This document shows, piece after piece, positions 40,599 through 42,288 of a stretch of 42,288 bases of DNA. The stretch comes from Ignavibacteria bacterium (GTDB lineage Bacteria; Bacteroidota; Ignavibacteria; UBA10030): the NCBI GenBank assembly GCA_016873755.1, contig VGWB01000005.1, forward strand, positions 1 through 42,288, given 5' to 3'. A model generated the notes under the pieces. That model was not told where the DNA came from, made no database searches, and saw only the letters and a program-made list of their open reading frames with translations. A program made the translations under genes and the position numbers. The first letter of the stretch is position 1. Each line of letters opens with the position of its first letter.

Positions 40599-42112
40599 AC
40601 CACACTCTATATCCTACTCTCATGAAGAAGAAATGGATCATACTGTTCATCATTCTCCTCAGCAGCACAGCCTGCGATGGAAGGCGGTCGACGAACACGG
40701 GAGACTCGGTTCAGATCGCGGGTTGCTGGAAGGGTCGCCAGATTTCAAGATTTGACCGTCCTTTTTCTGAGCGGATTCTCTTCACGTGCAGACGAGACAG
40801 CTCGCTTGCCCTCTCGATGATCTATGAAATTGGTCCCAGAAGCAGGGTTTGGACCTTCGATGCCGATGTGACTATCAGAGAAGGAACGATGCGCTGGGAA
40901 GACCACGAAGGCCTTCTCAGCAAGAACAATGATACCATGAACGTCACGAGAGTCGACCGCGGTGGAAAATCAGTCTGGCTCTATGTTCGGGATCGGTCCG
41001 CCGATTCGCTTATGACGCAACTACATGCGTACACCGCAGGGCCCTACGTCTACGAGATGCCTGAAAGACGGAATGACGGTTGGCAATGCGCAGATCTTGC
41101 AGCGAGCGGGATGGACAAGTCAAGAATCATCGACTTGATAGAGCAAATAAGGAACGGTAAGCACGACGACATTCACAGTTTCTTGGTCGTCAAAGACAAT
41201 AAGCTAGTCGTCGAGGAGTATTTTGCCGCGAACGGAAAGAAGCACGGTCGGTTCATCACCGGACTTTTTCGCGAGAAGGTTCATCATCTGGCATCCACCA
41301 CAAAGAGCGTCACATCCACTCTTGTTGGGATAGCCATTGACCAGGGCTTTATTAGAGATGTCGAGGATCCAATCTATCAGTACCTGCCGGCATACAGTTC
41401 TCTCTTCAGCGAAGACAAGAAACGAATCAGAATCTGCGATATGCTCACAATGACGCCGGGATTCGAATGGCGCCAGTTCGGTGTCAGTGACGACCGCAAT
41501 GACGGGATGAGGATGTGGAATACCGACGATGTGATCGGGTACGTACTTCAGAAGCCGCTGGAAGCCAAGCCGGGAGAGAAATTCAACTATACCAACGGCG
41601 TCCCGACTGTCACAGGGGCGATCATCAAGAACGCCGTTGGCATGGAGGTAGGGAAGTTCGCTGAGAAATATCTCTTTCAGCCGCTGGGAATTTCCGAATA
41701 TGTATGGACAAGCTATCCGGATGGTTCGATCGAAACCGATGGCGGACTGGCATTGCGCTCGCGTGATCTGGCGAAGATCGGGCAGCTCTTCTTGAACAAG
41801 GGTCTATGGAACGGCAAGAGAATCGTTTCAGAACAGTGGGTACGTGAATCGACGAAGGAACGACTGAAGTTCGGCAACTTGTTCTCCCGATGGGGATATG
41901 GATATCACTGGATGGAGACTGTAACGCGCGTCAGGAATCGGGAGGTGCGCTCGTATTTCGTCCCCGGCGATGGTAACCAAATATTGGCCGTGTTCCCTGA
42001 CTTGGGCATGGTGATCGTGTTTACCGCTGGCAATTACGGAAAAGATCCAAAGCCGATCTACTATTCAGTATTCGAAGAATTCATCCTGCCCGCGGTGATT
42101 CCGGAAGGGTAA
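40595..42112 (+). CDS. Serine hydrolase (class C beta-lactamase fold) lipoprotein
   Basis: 505-aa exported hydrolase overlapping the previous gene by 4 bases. An internal ATG at 40622 (MKKKWIILFIILLSSTAC) would begin the lipoprotein signal directly, and neither start has a strong binding site; the overlap favours coupling. The lipobox Cys is residue 27. A non-catalytic beta-rich region of about 130 residues comes first (IAGCWKGRQISRFDRPF, IRICDML later). The hydrolase part has STTK (Ser234, Lys237) in HLASTTKSVTS, then YTN (Tyr332) in FNYTNGVPT. The 6-aminohexanoate hydrolase/EstB-type ending SRWGYGYHWME is seen near the C terminus. Substrate unknown. Confidence 0.9.
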   Translation: MNHTLYPTLMKKKWIILFIILLSSTACDGRRSTNTGDSVQIAGCWKGRQISRFDRPFSERILFTCRRDSSLALSMIYEIGPRSRVWTFDADVTIREGTMRWEDHEGLLSKNNDTMNVTRVDRGGKSVWLYVRDRSADSLMTQLHAYTAGPYVYEMPERRNDGWQCADLAASGMDKSRIIDLIEQIRNGKHDDIHSFLVVKDNKLVVEEYFAANGKKHGRFITGLFREKVHHLASTTKSVTSTLVGIAIDQGFIRDVEDPIYQYLPAYSSLFSEDKKRIRICDMLTMTPGFEWRQFGVSDDRNDGMRMWNTDDVIGYVLQKPLEAKPGEKFNYTNGVPTVTGAIIKNAVGMEVGKFAEKYLFQPLGISEYVWTSYPDGSIETDGGLALRSRDLAKIGQLFLNKGLWNGKRIVSEQWVRESTKERLKFGNLFSRWGYGYHWMETVTRVRNREVRSYFVPGDGNQILAVFPDLGMVIVFTAGNYGKDPKPIYYSVFEEFILPAVIPEG

Positions 42113-42179
42113 TAGATGGGCAAAGTCGGCAAGCTGAATTGCCTCATTGTCACTCTCTTTTCGCAATGATACGCTAACG

Positions 42180-42288
42180 ATGAAAAGTTGCCTGGGCGTC
42201 AGTTATCTTTCTTTCGTGCTCATCCTAGGGAGCCCTTTCTCCTGCTCCCAGTCAAACCGGCCGTTGGCTGAACAGCTCCAGGCAGCGC
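42180..42288 (+). CDS. N-terminal start of a further lipoprotein (cut by the window)
   Basis: From ATG 42180 the frame is open to the window end and begins with a likely signal peptide: MKSCLGVSYLSFVLILGS, then PFSC, followed by SQSNRPLAEQLQAA. The PFSC cysteine could be lipidated. No domain is visible yet. The ATG lacks a clear binding site. The L-A-E-Q-L-Q start recalls the first helix of beta-lactamase-fold hydrolases, which would make it a third such gene, but that is a guess. Confidence 0.55.
   Translation, partial: MKSCLGVSYLSFVLILGSPFSCSQSNRPLAEQLQAA

Noticed and set aside
1-42288. tRNA, rRNA, CRISPR, phage or complete transposon
   Set aside because: Reading through both strands I found no cloverleaf, no rRNA-like core, no evenly spaced direct repeats, and no transposase or integrase sequence.

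Overview
This window looks like a chromosomal segment of a Gram-negative bacterium of the Bacteroidota/Chlorobi/Ignavibacteriota side of the FCB group. The evidence is indirect. There are many signal-peptide and lipobox proteins, a 14-repeat Reg_prop/Y_Y_Y sensor, a four-subunit 2-oxoacid:ferredoxin oxidoreductase, a DUF3052 protein, and several families of short palindromic intergenic repeats. Base composition is moderately GC-rich and I see no sharp compositional break. I see no rRNA, tRNA, CRISPR array, phage module or intact insertion sequence. The lineage call is inference and needs a marker-gene check.

Layout. 0.1-1.4 kb: a serine-hydrolase lipoprotein. 1.5-1.9 kb: a small lipoprotein. 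2.4-4.4 kb: a translationally coupled class I aldolase and Gfo/Idh oxidoreductase. 4.4-6.2 kb: a DUF454 membrane protein and a PlsC-type acyltransferase. 6.2-9.6 kb: a large periplasmic propeller sensor fused to a cytoplasmic SpoIIE-type phosphatase. 9.9-12.1 kb: an exported amidohydrolase and a dCMP deaminase. 12.3-12.7 kb: a composite palindromic repeat beside a gene fragment. 12.8-15.7 kb: the korDABC-like operon, ending in the one textbook intrinsic terminator of the window. 15.8-18.2 kb: a C69 dipeptidase and a LUD-domain protein. 18.5-19.0 kb: a single-domain response regulator. 19.4-22.7 kb: a four-gene run (stand-alone GMP-synthase ATPase, cyclase, deacetylase, GNAT).

22.8-28.9 kb is a mixed region of small membrane and hypothetical proteins, an MBL hydrolase, a membrane-anchored reductive-dehalogenase-like protein, an NTF2-like exported protein and a cupin. 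It also holds three decayed or broken genes (isoprenylcysteine methyltransferase-like, DinB-like, glycosyltransferase-like). 28.9-34.5 kb: an exported LamG-like/SMP-30 protein, a duplicated NTF2-like protein and an M3 peptidase. 34.5-34.85 kb: two palindromic repeats. 34.85-39.3 kb: a royal-jelly-like propeller lipoprotein, an M19 dipeptidase lipoprotein, an Asp/Glu racemase and a receiver-like/DUF3052 fusion. 39.7-42.3 kb: a choloylglycine-hydrolase-like protein coupled to a second serine-hydrolase lipoprotein, then the start of a further lipoprotein.

The recurring theme is exported hydrolysis and scavenging of peptides and amides: two beta-lactamase-fold hydrolases, C69, M3, M19, a choloylglycine-like Ntn hydrolase and an amidohydrolase. 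This sits beside anaerobic or low-potential redox chemistry (Kor, the RdhA-like protein). The most unusual items are the cofactor-type redox protein tethered by three helices without a Tat signal, the stand-alone GMPS ATPase in an unusual operon, the receiver-like/DUF3052 fusion, the Reg_prop-SpoIIE sensor, and structured intergenic palindromes, especially 32188-32289 and 12345-12540.
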